From positions 568 to 20,776 of the forward strand of contig CAQBGY010000029.1 of NCBI GenBank assembly GCA_948759685.1: DNA of 20,209 nucleotides. Direction: 5' to 3'. This DNA is from an uncultured Eubacterium sp. GTDB lineage: Bacteria; Bacillota_A; Clostridia; Lachnospirales; Lachnospiraceae. The position numbers were made by a program, and so were the translations under genes. The notes under the pieces were generated by a model. The model did no database searches, was not told the DNA's origin, and saw nothing but the letters and a program-made list of their open reading frames with translations. Within the stretch, counting starts at the first letter, position 1. Every line of letters starts with the position of its first letter. Positions 1 through 7,050 of this stretch are shown piece after piece.

Positions 1-929
1 TCGAAAACTACAGAATGCTCTGATTCAAATACCTCGTCTGTTACTTCCATGCAGTCAAGCCCAAACTTCTCATAGATTTCTTTTCCAATCTTTGTCTTCA
101 AGTCATGAAATGCCGGCAGACAATGCATAAATACCACTCCTGCATTTGCATTATTTATTAAATCCATCGTCACTCTATACGGAAGAAGATCACCGATACG
201 TTCTTCCCATACTTCATCCGGTTCACCCATAGATACCCACACATCTGTATAAATTGCATCTGCCTCTTTCGTTGCTGTCATAGGGTCTTCTTCAAATTCA
301 ATCACAGCTCCTGTCTCTTTTGCAATCTCTCTGCATTGCTTTACTAATTCTTCATCCGGCTGATATTTTTTCGGCGCACAGCCGACAAAATGCATTCCCA
401 TTTTCGCACAACCTACCATTAATGAATTTCCCATATTGTAACGGGCATCACCCATATATACAAACTTTAATCCTTCTAATTTTCCAAACTTCTCTTTTAA
501 TGTAAGAAAATCTGCCAGAATCTGCGTTGGATGAAATTCATTTGTAAGACCATTCCAGACCGGAACTCCTGCATGTGCAGCAAGTTCTTCGACTAAGTCT
601 TGTCCAAATCCTCTATATTCTATTCCATCAAACATTCGTCCTAAAACTCTTGCTGTATCAGCAATGCTCTCTTTCTTCCCAATCTGTGAACCTGATGGTT
701 CTAAATATGTAACGCCCATCCCCAGGTCGTGGGCAGCCACCTCAAAAGAGCATCTCGTACGGGTACTGGTTTTCTCAAAAATGACTGCAATATTCTTTCC
801 TCTTAAAACATCTACCAGCTCCCCAGCTTTCTTCTTTGCCTTGAGCTCTGCAGCAAGGTCAATCAATGCTCCTATCTCTTCCGATGTAAAATCTAATAAC
901 TTTAAAAAATGTCTGCCTTTAAAATCCAT
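1..929 (-). CDS. argF: Ornithine carbamoyltransferase (3' end cut by window edge)
   Basis: This enzyme transfers the carbamoyl group of carbamoyl phosphate to ornithine to give citrulline, in the cytoplasm, for arginine synthesis; the arginine deiminase pathway runs the same reaction in reverse. The 309 visible residues carry the carbamoyl-phosphate loop STRTR (55-59), HPTQ (133-136), the ornithine-side SMG loop (233-235) and HCLP (269-272). The frame is still open at base 1, and about 25-30 C-terminal residues are missing compared with full-length OTCases of about 333. The start ATG at 929 follows a perfect AGGAGGAAAC ribosome binding site at 931-940. It looks monocistronic at its 5' end, with its own promoter. 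The family assignment is firm. Whether it is the anabolic ArgF or a catabolic ArcB cannot be decided, because no other arg or arc gene is visible; the ARG-box-like promoter mildly favours ArgF. Confidence 0.95.
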   Translation of the reverse strand, partial: MDFKGRHFLKLLDFTSEEIGALIDLAAELKAKKKAGELVDVLRGKNIAVIFEKTSTRTRCSFEVAAHDLGMGVTYLEPSGSQIGKKESIADTARVLGRMFDGIEYRGFGQDLVEELAAHAGVPVWNGLTNEFHPTQILADFLTLKEKFGKLEGLKFVYMGDARYNMGNSLMVGCAKMGMHFVGCAPKKYQPDEELVKQCREIAKETGAVIEFEEDPMTATKEADAIYTDVWVSMGEPDEVWEERIGDLLPYRVTMDLINNANAGVVFMHCLPAFHDLKTKIGKEIYEKFGLDCMEVTDEVFESEHSVVF

Positions 930-1006
930 TGTTTCCTCCTATATTATCTTAAGAATCTAAGTTAACTTCTTTTGATTCCGTTTTTATTTCTTTTATATAC
1001 TCTAGT

Positions 1007-1035
1007 ATTTTAATACGGTTTCTTCATTTATTCAA
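1007..1035 (-). promoter_or_regulatory. Promoter of the OTCase gene with ARG-box-like half-site
   Basis: Read on the minus strand, there is a -35 TTGAAT (1030-1035), a 17-bp spacer and a -10 TAAAAT (1007-1012), about 75 bases upstream of the start codon. The -35 lies inside TTGAATAAATGAAG, which resembles an ArgR half-site (TGAATAxxxxTTCA family), but only one half is good. A small perfect inverted repeat, GTATT-TT-AATAC, covers the -10. Promoter call moderate; ArgR site weak. Confidence 0.55.
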
Positions 1036-1070
1036 TATAGAAAAAATATAGACCTCTGATATATTTCTGC

Positions 1071-1132
1071 AAAACCAGAACAGATACGTAAATTCTATGT
1101 CAAATAGTCTTTTCTGTATCTGCTCTGGTTTT
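1071..1132 (-). terminator. Long hairpin, terminator of the lysozyme-type operon
   Basis: Arms at 1071-1087 and 1116-1132 pair over 17 positions. The only non-Watson-Crick pair is a G-U on the minus-strand RNA; the plus-strand RNA would have an A-C mismatch. The 28-base loop is long, and the 3' arm ends in TTTT. It lies just after the amidase stop codon, so it most likely ends that transcript ahead of the OTCase promoter. Confidence 0.6.
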
Positions 1133-1153
1133 CTAAATATAATCAGTCCGGCT

Positions 1154-1894
1154 TTATTTTTCTTTTGTATTTCTCATTTTAATCCATGTTTTTCTTTTCT
1201 TTCTTTTTCCGTAACTGATACCATCTACAATTCTTACTTTTTCTATAATACACCATGTTCCTTTTTTTAGTTTTCCCATTAATGTGTATTTTCTTGACGG
1301 TTTATTTCTCTCTTTTACACCTTTTTTTGTAGTTACCACGTCATATGGACAATAACTGTTTACTATTCCCTCTGCGATTGCCTGCCCCATTTTCTTATAA
1401 TTATATATTTTTACATCATCCGCATCATCAATAAAACAGCATTCCACCAGCATAGCAGGAGCTTTCGTTGCATTCAAAAACATTAACTCCGGCCTGTATT
1501 TAATTCCACGATTTCGAAATCCTAATCTTGCTATAGATTTGCACACTTCCTTTGCAGATTTTATAGGCCCCAGTTCCTTACTATATACCAGTACCTCGAC
1601 TCCTCCTGTCTCTCCATCTCCCTTTTCATCATTTCTTCCATTATTAAAATGAATCGAAACATCTAAATCGGCTTTGTGGGCATTACACTTTTTCACAATT
1701 TTTTCTAAAATGTCGATTTGACTTTTTCCATCATTTACAGTGCAGTCATATACTTTAAACCCAAACACTCTCAAATATTTTATAACTTGTTTTAATACCT
1801 TTCTATTTTCCTTTGACTCCTTTATCAGACCTACAGCACCACTTCCAATCTTTCCATCCGGATTGTGCCCTGCATGTACATTGATTGTCCACAT
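1154..1894 (-). CDS. N-acetylmuramoyl-L-alanine amidase (Amidase_3) with C-terminal SH3-like domain
   Basis: A zinc amidase that cuts the bond between N-acetylmuramic acid and L-alanine of peptidoglycan. The catalytic domain covers about residues 3-175. Zinc ligands are H10 (in HAGHNP), E26 (GLIKE) and H82 (SIHFN), and the general base is E151 (AMLVECCF). Residues from about 200 to 245 look like a small SH3-type wall-binding domain. The start ATG at 1894 follows AAAGGAG with normal spacing. There is no signal peptide or membrane segment, so the protein cannot leave by the Sec route. This matches phage endolysins of clostridial prophages and also mother-cell lysins released on lysis. No holin or phage gene is nearby. 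The next gene upstream encodes another peptidoglycan hydrolase, 131 bases away, and no terminator separates them. Function firm; phage or sporulation origin undecided. Confidence 0.9.
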   Translation of the reverse strand: MWTINVHAGHNPDGKIGSGAVGLIKESKENRKVLKQVIKYLRVFGFKVYDCTVNDGKSQIDILEKIVKKCNAHKADLDVSIHFNNGRNDEKGDGETGGVEVLVYSKELGPIKSAKEVCKSIARLGFRNRGIKYRPELMFLNATKAPAMLVECCFIDDADDVKIYNYKKMGQAIAEGIVNSYCPYDVVTTKKGVKERNKPSRKYTLMGKLKKGTWCIIEKVRIVDGISYGKRKKRKTWIKMRNTKEK

Positions 1895-2025
1895 ATAGTA
1901 TTACTCCTTTCAAATTTATACAAAATCAAAGTTATTATAAAATATGCAGAATCATTGATATTGTTATTTTGTCAGAAGCCCATGTAAACTCATTCCGGCT
2001 GATTTCCTGTTTCAGTCTATATATT

Positions 2026-3171
2026 TTATACAATCATTTTTACGACATCAAAATTATAATCCACCAACAGCCAGTTGCTGCGGAATAACTGCATAATCTG
2101 CCAATAAGATGCTCCTCTCAAATTATACTCATATATTAATTCCAGTTTTGCGCTGATACTTCTTGGGTCCTCAAACCAGACTTCATGTTCTACCCCATTA
2201 TCTGTATAGCGAAAATACGGACTCATCGCCACCTCATCAAACTGTATCTCTGCTCCTTTGCTAATCGCCAGCTGGACTGCCTCTATATTTCCCAATGTTT
2301 TTGCTTTTGTAACTCCTTTCTCATAAGGAAGCGGCCAGTCATATCCATAATTGGGGATTCCCACATTAATTTTTGTCGATTCAATCTCTGTCACTGCATA
2401 ATCTAACACCTGGCGCACTTTATTAATTGGCGCAACTGCCATTGGAGGTCCGTAAGTATAGCCCCACTCATAAGTCATTACCAAAACACTATTGGCAATC
2501 GCTCCCAACGCCGCATAATTCTTACCCTCATATAACAAACCCGGCTGATCAGCGCTTACTTTTGGAGCAAGATCCACTGACACAGAATAGCCATTCGCAT
2601 TCATCGTTTCCGTAACACTTCTCACAAACTCTACAAAAGTATCTCTATCTTGTGCTTTTATATATTCAAAATCAATATCTACTCCTAAAAATCCTTTTTC
2701 CTGCATTGTCTGAAGCAATTCCCCAATCAAAGTATTTACTGCATCAGGATTGTTAATGACTGCTGAGATTAATTCATTACTAAACTTACCGGATGCATCA
2801 AAGGGAGTAAGTGTCAATATTGGTTCCGCTCTGTTTCTCAATGATGCCTCTATCATAAAAGTATCATCCAAAGCCGGTGAAATCAGATTTCCCTCTCTTG
2901 TAAAACCATATGAAAACACTGCCAGTTCTGACAACGATGCTAACGTCTGCTCTAAAACATATTGACTGATAAAAGGATATGCGAATCCTCTGAAATATGC
3001 ACTCTTTCTATTTTCTCTGATTCCTCCATCATCTATTAATAAAGCCTGACCCACTGCCAGTCTGTACGGAGCCACCAGCTGGTTATCATAAATCAACGAC
3101 TCTACACCGACACCAAACTGTTCTGCGATTTTATCTACATTATCTCCTGCTGTTACTACATAAATCTGCAT
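2026..3171 (-). CDS. LysM-GH18 peptidoglycan hydrolase, YaaH/SleL-like
   Basis: Resembles Bacillus YaaH/SleL, the spore cortex-lytic N-acetylglucosaminidases. One LysM domain (residues 2-47, MQIYVVTAGDNVDKIA...) is followed by a GH18 barrel (about 55-380). The GH18 signature GVDIDFEY (163-170) puts the catalytic acid at E169, and MTYEWGY (232-238) is the usual substrate-side loop. Bacillus SleL has two LysM repeats; this protein has one. There is no signal peptide, as in spore-deposited YaaH. I chose the ATG at 3171, with AGGTG six bases upstream. An in-frame GTG at 3186 adds five residues but has no ribosome binding site. That AGGTG lies in the 3' arm of a terminator hairpin (3172-3211), an odd arrangement discussed separately. 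Probable role: spore cortex or wall remodelling. Confidence 0.88.
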   Translation of the reverse strand: MQIYVVTAGDNVDKIAEQFGVGVESLIYDNQLVAPYRLAVGQALLIDDGGIRENRKSAYFRGFAYPFISQYVLEQTLASLSELAVFSYGFTREGNLISPALDDTFMIEASLRNRAEPILTLTPFDASGKFSNELISAVINNPDAVNTLIGELLQTMQEKGFLGVDIDFEYIKAQDRDTFVEFVRSVTETMNANGYSVSVDLAPKVSADQPGLLYEGKNYAALGAIANSVLVMTYEWGYTYGPPMAVAPINKVRQVLDYAVTEIESTKINVGIPNYGYDWPLPYEKGVTKAKTLGNIEAVQLAISKGAEIQFDEVAMSPYFRYTDNGVEHEVWFEDPRSISAKLELIYEYNLRGASYWQIMQLFRSNWLLVDYNFDVVKMIV

Positions 3172-3211
3172 AAAAAACACCTGCACATATTTATTTAAAT
3201 ATATGCAGGTG
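3172..3211 (-). terminator. Rho-independent terminator of the TA operon, fused to the next gene's start
   Basis: On the minus strand a 15-bp stem (arms 3197-3211 and 3178-3192, one T-G wobble) with a 4-base loop is followed by six T (3172-3177). The hairpin begins ten bases after the antitoxin stop codon. The first base after the T run is the A of the ATG of the LysM-GH18 gene, and that gene's AGGTG is part of the 3' arm. Confidence 0.85.
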
Positions 3212-3220
3212 CATTATTAA

Positions 3221-3505
3221 TTAGAAAAAATCTAACTTTACTTTTTTCCCAAAAGCTTCAGCTACTTTAATAATAAAATCAAGACTTGGATTATATTTCC
3301 CACTTTCCAACCGTGAAATATTTGATTTTTTTGTTCCAATTCGTCTAGCCAATTCTTCCTGAGTAAGATTTTGTTCAAGCCTGGTTTTAATGATGAGCGA
3401 AACCAATTCATATCTCGGTCCTAATTTCTCATATTCCTTTTTAAATTCTTCATCCTGAAATAATCTTTCTCTTAAATTCTCCATGGAAATACTCGACTTA
3501 TCCAT
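3221..3505 (-). CDS. higA: XRE-family antitoxin (HigA-type)
   Basis: A 94-residue helix-turn-helix protein. The N-terminal part (1-38) is helical and charged, and the XRE HTH covers about 40-90 with the motif LTQEELARRIGTKKSNISRLESG (47-69). It should bind and neutralise the toxin encoded just upstream and repress the shared promoter. I chose the ATG at 3505 because AGGAGGAG lies just upstream; an in-frame ATG at 3529 adds eight residues but has no ribosome binding site. The ATG overlaps the toxin stop codon by eight bases (ATGGATAA), a typical coupling. Toxin-first order fits HigBA. The family is clear; the exact toxin partner class is by context. Confidence 0.9.
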   Translation of the reverse strand: MDKSSISMENLRERLFQDEEFKKEYEKLGPRYELVSLIIKTRLEQNLTQEELARRIGTKKSNISRLESGKYNPSLDFIIKVAEAFGKKVKLDFF

Positions 3506-3860
3506 TTTCTCTCCTCCTGATAAAATCATCCATATATCTCTTAGCTCTATCTAATTCTCTTTTAGGCGTTTTCATGGTCTTTTTTATAAATCCATTTAAT
3601 AATATTATCTCTTGATTATAATATGTAAAATAGAATATCCTTGCAATATCATTTGAAAACTTGATTCGTAATTCATACAAACCTTTATACTTTTTCCCTT
3701 TAATACTTTTCATATATGATCCATTTAACCGTGTTCCATATTCCTGTAATATTTCTATATCATGAAAAGCTTTTGCTCTCAGCTTTGGTTCCAAATTTAT
3801 CAGGAATTCCTCAATAGGGCATCTCCCGTTATTTTTTATATAATGCCTAACTTTGTAAAT
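3498..3860 (-). CDS. higB: HigB/Gp49-type RelE-superfamily toxin, apparent ATT start
   Basis: A phage-derived Gp49-like (PF05973 type) toxin; family members are ribosome-dependent mRNA interferases. From the ATT at 3860 the protein is 120 residues. It starts MYKVRHYIKNNGRCPIEEFL and contains the family core PKLRAKAFHDIEIL (25-38), ELRIKFSNDIARIFYF (63-78) and the signature GFIKKTMKTP (90-99). A perfect AAAGGAG (3867-3873) lies six bases before this ATT. There is no ATG, GTG or TTG between the in-frame stop at 3882-3884 and a TTG at 3794. Starting at that TTG would leave a 98-residue protein lacking the conserved first strand, with no ribosome binding site. The antitoxin gene overlaps its 3' end by eight bases. 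Family assignment firm; the ATT start is inferred from homology, spacing and lack of alternatives. Confidence 0.85.
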   Translation of the reverse strand: MYKVRHYIKNNGRCPIEEFLINLEPKLRAKAFHDIEILQEYGTRLNGSYMKSIKGKKYKGLYELRIKFSNDIARIFYFTYYNQEIILLNGFIKKTMKTPKRELDRAKRYMDDFIRRRENG

Positions 3861-3878
3861 ATTAATCTCCTTTCTCTT

Positions 3879-3907
3879 AAGTTATCATATGTGATAACCC
3901 ATGTCAA
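3879..3907 (-). promoter_or_regulatory. Toxin-antitoxin promoter and palindromic operator
   Basis: On the minus strand a consensus -35 TTGACA (3902-3907) stands 17 bp from an extended -10, TGA-TAACTT (-10 at 3879-3884). A perfect inverted repeat, GTTATC-6-GATAAC (3881-3898), fills the spacer and enters the -10, the usual place for HigA autorepression. Transcription would start near 3872-3873, right at the AAAGGAG, giving an almost leaderless message. The -35 and palindrome are clear; the -10 is inferred. Confidence 0.65.
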
Positions 3908-3979
3908 TATATTTTTATTCTTTATTGCACCGTGTAATATATTCTATCGCATTTATCCACATAATGTATGAATAAACAA

Positions 3980-4789
3980 TTAACTTTTTGTAATATCTTT
4001 CGGCTTTTTTGGTGTATATGGCTGTGGAGTTTTTCCTGTAATATCCCGGATAATTATAAATGGCGTCAATTCATCATCCTGTCCTGCCGGATTATCTTCA
4101 ATATAATCTGACAATTCCTCATCCGTGATTTCTTCTAACACCCCTGATTTTCCAAGTATATCAACACTGATATCATTGGCATCCACTATCATTGCCGGTA
4201 TTCCACATTTTTCGTATATCTCATTACATACCCTGTCAGGTTCCCTAGGCATAAGTACCGCCATATTATGATATTGTTCAAAAGCGGAATGGCTGTAAAA
4301 TCCATCTATTCCAGATGTCTCTTCACCTAGAATCTTATAAAATATCCCTCTTTTCCCAACAAGTTTCCCAAGCAGTCCCACAGCTCCTGCCAGAAGAATT
4401 TTCCCCCAGCCATTCATATCAACCATCAACTGTAACTTGTACGGTTCCGTAATTCCTATACCACTCACTGTCTTTTTTCCAAACCGGCTGATTACTTTCG
4501 TAAACCGGGATACATGAACATCTTTCATTTTTTTAATATTTCCCTGACATATGGAAATAACCTTCTCACTGATACTTAATATGTCTCCATTTTCTATAAA
4601 AGGCACGACATATTGTCTGATTAATTCAATATAATCCTCATATACTTCAATAAAGTGTGTCTTTATTCCATAACGCTCATATACTCTTCCATTTACTTTT
4701 ACTGTTCCGCGGATATAATACTCAATCTGTCCTTTTTTATGATAATTCTCCTGTTCATTTAAATTTCCTTCATAAAAATATTTTGCCAT
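3980..4789 (-). CDS. CofE-like protein (F420-0:gamma-glutamyl ligase family), function unknown
   Basis: A 269-residue cytoplasmic protein that resembles the CofE/FbiB ligase fold. GDILSISEKVISICQG (68-83) matches the N-terminal family block (GDilvIssKivSi.eG). GIGITEPYKLQLMVDMNGWGK (110-130) and IVDANDISVDILG (201-213) match later blocks; in CofE, acidic residues near the last one bind metal. A glycine- and alanine-rich stretch (131-146) follows. The C-terminal tail is proline- and lysine-rich. The start ATG at 4789 follows AAGGAG at normal spacing. CofE adds glutamates to coenzyme F420, which most Firmicutes do not make, so the substrate is unknown. I see no strong promoter before it and no strong terminator after it. 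Its neighbours (two-component operon upstream, TA operon downstream) give no functional hint. Confidence 0.65.
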   Translation of the reverse strand: MAKYFYEGNLNEQENYHKKGQIEYYIRGTVKVNGRVYERYGIKTHFIEVYEDYIELIRQYVVPFIENGDILSISEKVISICQGNIKKMKDVHVSRFTKVISRFGKKTVSGIGITEPYKLQLMVDMNGWGKILLAGAVGLLGKLVGKRGIFYKILGEETSGIDGFYSHSAFEQYHNMAVLMPREPDRVCNEIYEKCGIPAMIVDANDISVDILGKSGVLEEITDEELSDYIEDNPAGQDDELTPFIIIRDITGKTPQPYTPKKPKDITKS

Positions 4790-4900
4790 GACCCATACTC
4801 CTTATACTCATATAAAATTTTTATTTCATACAGAGCATATCAGGAAGATGTCATCAACTTTCAGAAGAATTGTGTTATACTTGTAAATAATTTTTCTGTT

Positions 4901-5650
4901 CTAATGAAAAGTCCCTGCTACCAGATGTAACGTCATCACTCCATCAAAATCATATTTCCTGCTTTTTGTCGAAACCTGAATACTTCCTATTTCAATAACC
5001 GCATTCAAATCTCCAACAGTCATTTTTTCATACATTGCATTTTCTGTATAATAAACACAGGTGTCACTCTTCATATTTAATGAACTTACATATTCTGCTA
5101 ATATTTTTTCAGGATTTTTATAACTTGATTTTAATTGTTTGTTATAAGAATAAACCTCGATTTCCAGCAACTGACCCGTAACACTATGAACGCTCATCTG
5201 TATCATCAGATCATCCGTTTCCAGCCTGACCTTCCAAAAACCGTATAATATTTCAGATATTTTATTGATTCCTGCCGGATCATTCGTGAATAAATTTGCA
5301 CTAATTTTTTTATAATTCTTAATCTGTATAGAAAATATCTTTTCTGCCCACGCTTCTCCTTTATTAATTGCCTGATTCATTGATAACTGCCCTTTTACCG
5401 GTTCATGAGTTCTTCTATTTTGTTCATATTTCATGCTATACACTACTTCAACTAATTCTTTTTCTGTTAAATATTTCTTTTTTAATTCTTCTTCACTATT
5501 TGCACGGAATATCGTTTCCTTACTATTTAGCTTTTCATTTAACACCCCTGTACTATGGGTGTCTAATCTTTGCTGCATAACAAACAATCCCCCAACTGAT
5601 ACCAACAAAGTAATTATAAAAACCAATATTATAGAAACCTTATTTTTCAT
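4901..5650 (-). CDS. Membrane-anchored extracytoplasmic protein, third gene of the two-component operon
   Basis: I do not recognise a named family. The 249-residue product has a lysine-led N-terminus and one hydrophobic segment (about 5-26) with no signal peptidase or lipobox cysteine, so it should be an N-terminally anchored extracytoplasmic protein. The region 92-170 (AINKGEAWAEKIF..., then FWKVRLETDDLMIQMSVHSVTGQLLEIEVY) resembles a PepSY/YpeB-like alpha/beta unit, but weakly. The ATG at 5650 uses GGCGGTG as ribosome binding site and overlaps the 3' end of the sensor-kinase gene by 11 bases. A GTG at 5659 would add three residues. Tight coupling to the kinase suggests that it modulates the sensor or is its signalling input; that is inference. 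Confidence 0.7.
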   Translation of the reverse strand: MKNKVSIILVFIITLLVSVGGLFVMQQRLDTHSTGVLNEKLNSKETIFRANSEEELKKKYLTEKELVEVVYSMKYEQNRRTHEPVKGQLSMNQAINKGEAWAEKIFSIQIKNYKKISANLFTNDPAGINKISEILYGFWKVRLETDDLMIQMSVHSVTGQLLEIEVYSYNKQLKSSYKNPEKILAEYVSSLNMKSDTCVYYTENAMYEKMTVGDLNAVIEIGSIQVSTKSRKYDFDGVMTLHLVAGTFH

Positions 5651-7049
5651 CCTTTTCACCGCCTTTCTGGCACATTATAAAGAAACTGACTCTGCATCCT
5701 TTTCCTTGCTCGCTTTCGAAATACAGACGGCTGCCATGAATCTCCACAATTTTCGCTGCCAGTGCCAGACCCAGTCCTGCTCCATGTTTTCTCCTCGAAC
5801 GCGACTTATCAACCATATAAAAAGGTTCAGTAACTTTGTCCAGTTCTTCTTCTGCCAGTCCTGCTCCATTATCCTCGATAGCAATTTCATAGCGTTCTTC
5901 CTTAATTGTTCCTGACATCTTTATGAAATCTGCATCTGCTTTGATTGCATTATCAATCAGATTAAACAATAACATCTTTAACAAATCATACTCTGCCTTG
6001 ATATATGCGTTTTCAATTTTCGTCTCAATTATAACGTTATTTTTCTTCAAAACAGGCTGCAGACTTTTTAAAATCTCTCCGAGCACTTCTTCCGCTCCCA
6101 TATCCCACAACATAAATTTCTGTTTATTTAAAATTGTCAAATCCATAAGTTTATGGGACAAAGCTTCTAAATGCATCCCTTCATTCCATATAAACCATGC
6201 TGCTTCTTTTATTTCTTTTCTGGACATATCACGCTGGTATATCATATCCGCATATCCAATGACTGATGTTAATGGCGTTTTCAGTTCATGAGCAAAATTT
6301 TCGACAAACTCTTCTTTGCGTTCTGACTGCTCAGACAGTTCCTTCATTCTGTCTTCCACTGCATTTGCCATCACATTAAAACTTCTGGATAATTTTCCTA
6401 TTTCATCATTTCCTCTTATATGAATTCTTTCACTATAAGAACCCCCTGCCATTCTGTTTGCAGCCTCGGTTATTTTTTTCAGAGGTACTGTCACAATAAC
6501 AGATAAAATAAATAAAAGTATCACACCTGTTCCAAGAGCGATACCATAAATTTTATAAAACTGCTTTTGCAGACTTTTCTGTTGCTCCAAAACTCCTGAT
6601 ATATCCGTTTTCGTGATAAAGTAAAATCTATGATTTTGGTCTATCATACTACCTATAAGCAAATAATAACGATCCTCTTCCTGATAATATTTATAATTTT
6701 GTGTGCTGTCAGATAACTCTTTTATAAAAGATTTATTTATATTTTGTATTTTTGAGTATAAAACTTTTTTATTATCTGAGTAAAAGGCTGAGACTGCCTC
6801 AACATCCTCTAACAATCTTTGTAACGTGACTTTGCTGTTTTTTTGTAATAATTCTTCATACAAATTCTCATCAGAAAGTAAACGGGTCTGAATTGTAAAT
6901 TTGTCATATTGATACTGACTGATAACCAGATTTTTTTCTTTTTCCAGATTTTCTTCAAAAGAATAATTCATAAAATAATAACCGGAAAATAAAAATGTCA
7001 TACTAAGTACGATTGTTCCACACAGAAAAATTTTTGCAAAGAAATGCAT
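5640..7049 (-). CDS. Sensor histidine kinase (HAMP-HisKA-HATPase)
   Basis: A membrane sensor that autophosphorylates and passes phosphate to the response regulator encoded just upstream. Order in the 469 residues: TM1 (7-27), extracytoplasmic sensor region of about 138 residues (28-166), TM2 (167-189), HAMP (190-240), HisKA with H254 in FAHELKTP, N-box NLIDNAIK (N367), G1 DNGAGL (393-398), F-box EPF (408-410) and G2 GAGLGLAL (423-430). All catalytic boxes are intact. The ATG at 7049 follows GGAGG and sits one base after the regulator's stop codon; a start at 7073 would overlap the regulator and lacks a good site. The sensor region has no recognisable ligand fold. Signal unknown. Confidence 0.93.
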   Translation of the reverse strand: MHFFAKIFLCGTIVLSMTFLFSGYYFMNYSFEENLEKEKNLVISQYQYDKFTIQTRLLSDENLYEELLQKNSKVTLQRLLEDVEAVSAFYSDNKKVLYSKIQNINKSFIKELSDSTQNYKYYQEEDRYYLLIGSMIDQNHRFYFITKTDISGVLEQQKSLQKQFYKIYGIALGTGVILLFILSVIVTVPLKKITEAANRMAGGSYSERIHIRGNDEIGKLSRSFNVMANAVEDRMKELSEQSERKEEFVENFAHELKTPLTSVIGYADMIYQRDMSRKEIKEAAWFIWNEGMHLEALSHKLMDLTILNKQKFMLWDMGAEEVLGEILKSLQPVLKKNNVIIETKIENAYIKAEYDLLKMLLFNLIDNAIKADADFIKMSGTIKEERYEIAIEDNGAGLAEEELDKVTEPFYMVDKSRSRRKHGAGLGLALAAKIVEIHGSRLYFESEQGKGCRVSFFIMCQKGGEKDEK

Positions 7050-7050
7050 A

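Noticed and set aside
664..960. Plus-strand open frame of 98 codons over the OTCase gene
   Set aside because: Lies antisense to a clear OTCase coding frame with all motifs; no ribosome site or family resemblance.
1895..2025. Separate promoter for the amidase
   Set aside because: A TATAAT occurs in the gap on the minus strand but has no -35 at acceptable spacing; sigma-E-like boxes have wrong spacing.
3172..3186. GTG start at 3186 for the LysM-GH18 protein
   Set aside because: No ribosome site precedes it; the ATG at 3171 has AGGTG at the right distance and begins exactly at the LysM domain.
4790..4900. Promoter or terminator between the two-component operon and the CofE-like gene
   Set aside because: Best pair found (AGAACA-17-TATAAC) is too weak in the -35, and no hairpin with a T run is visible.
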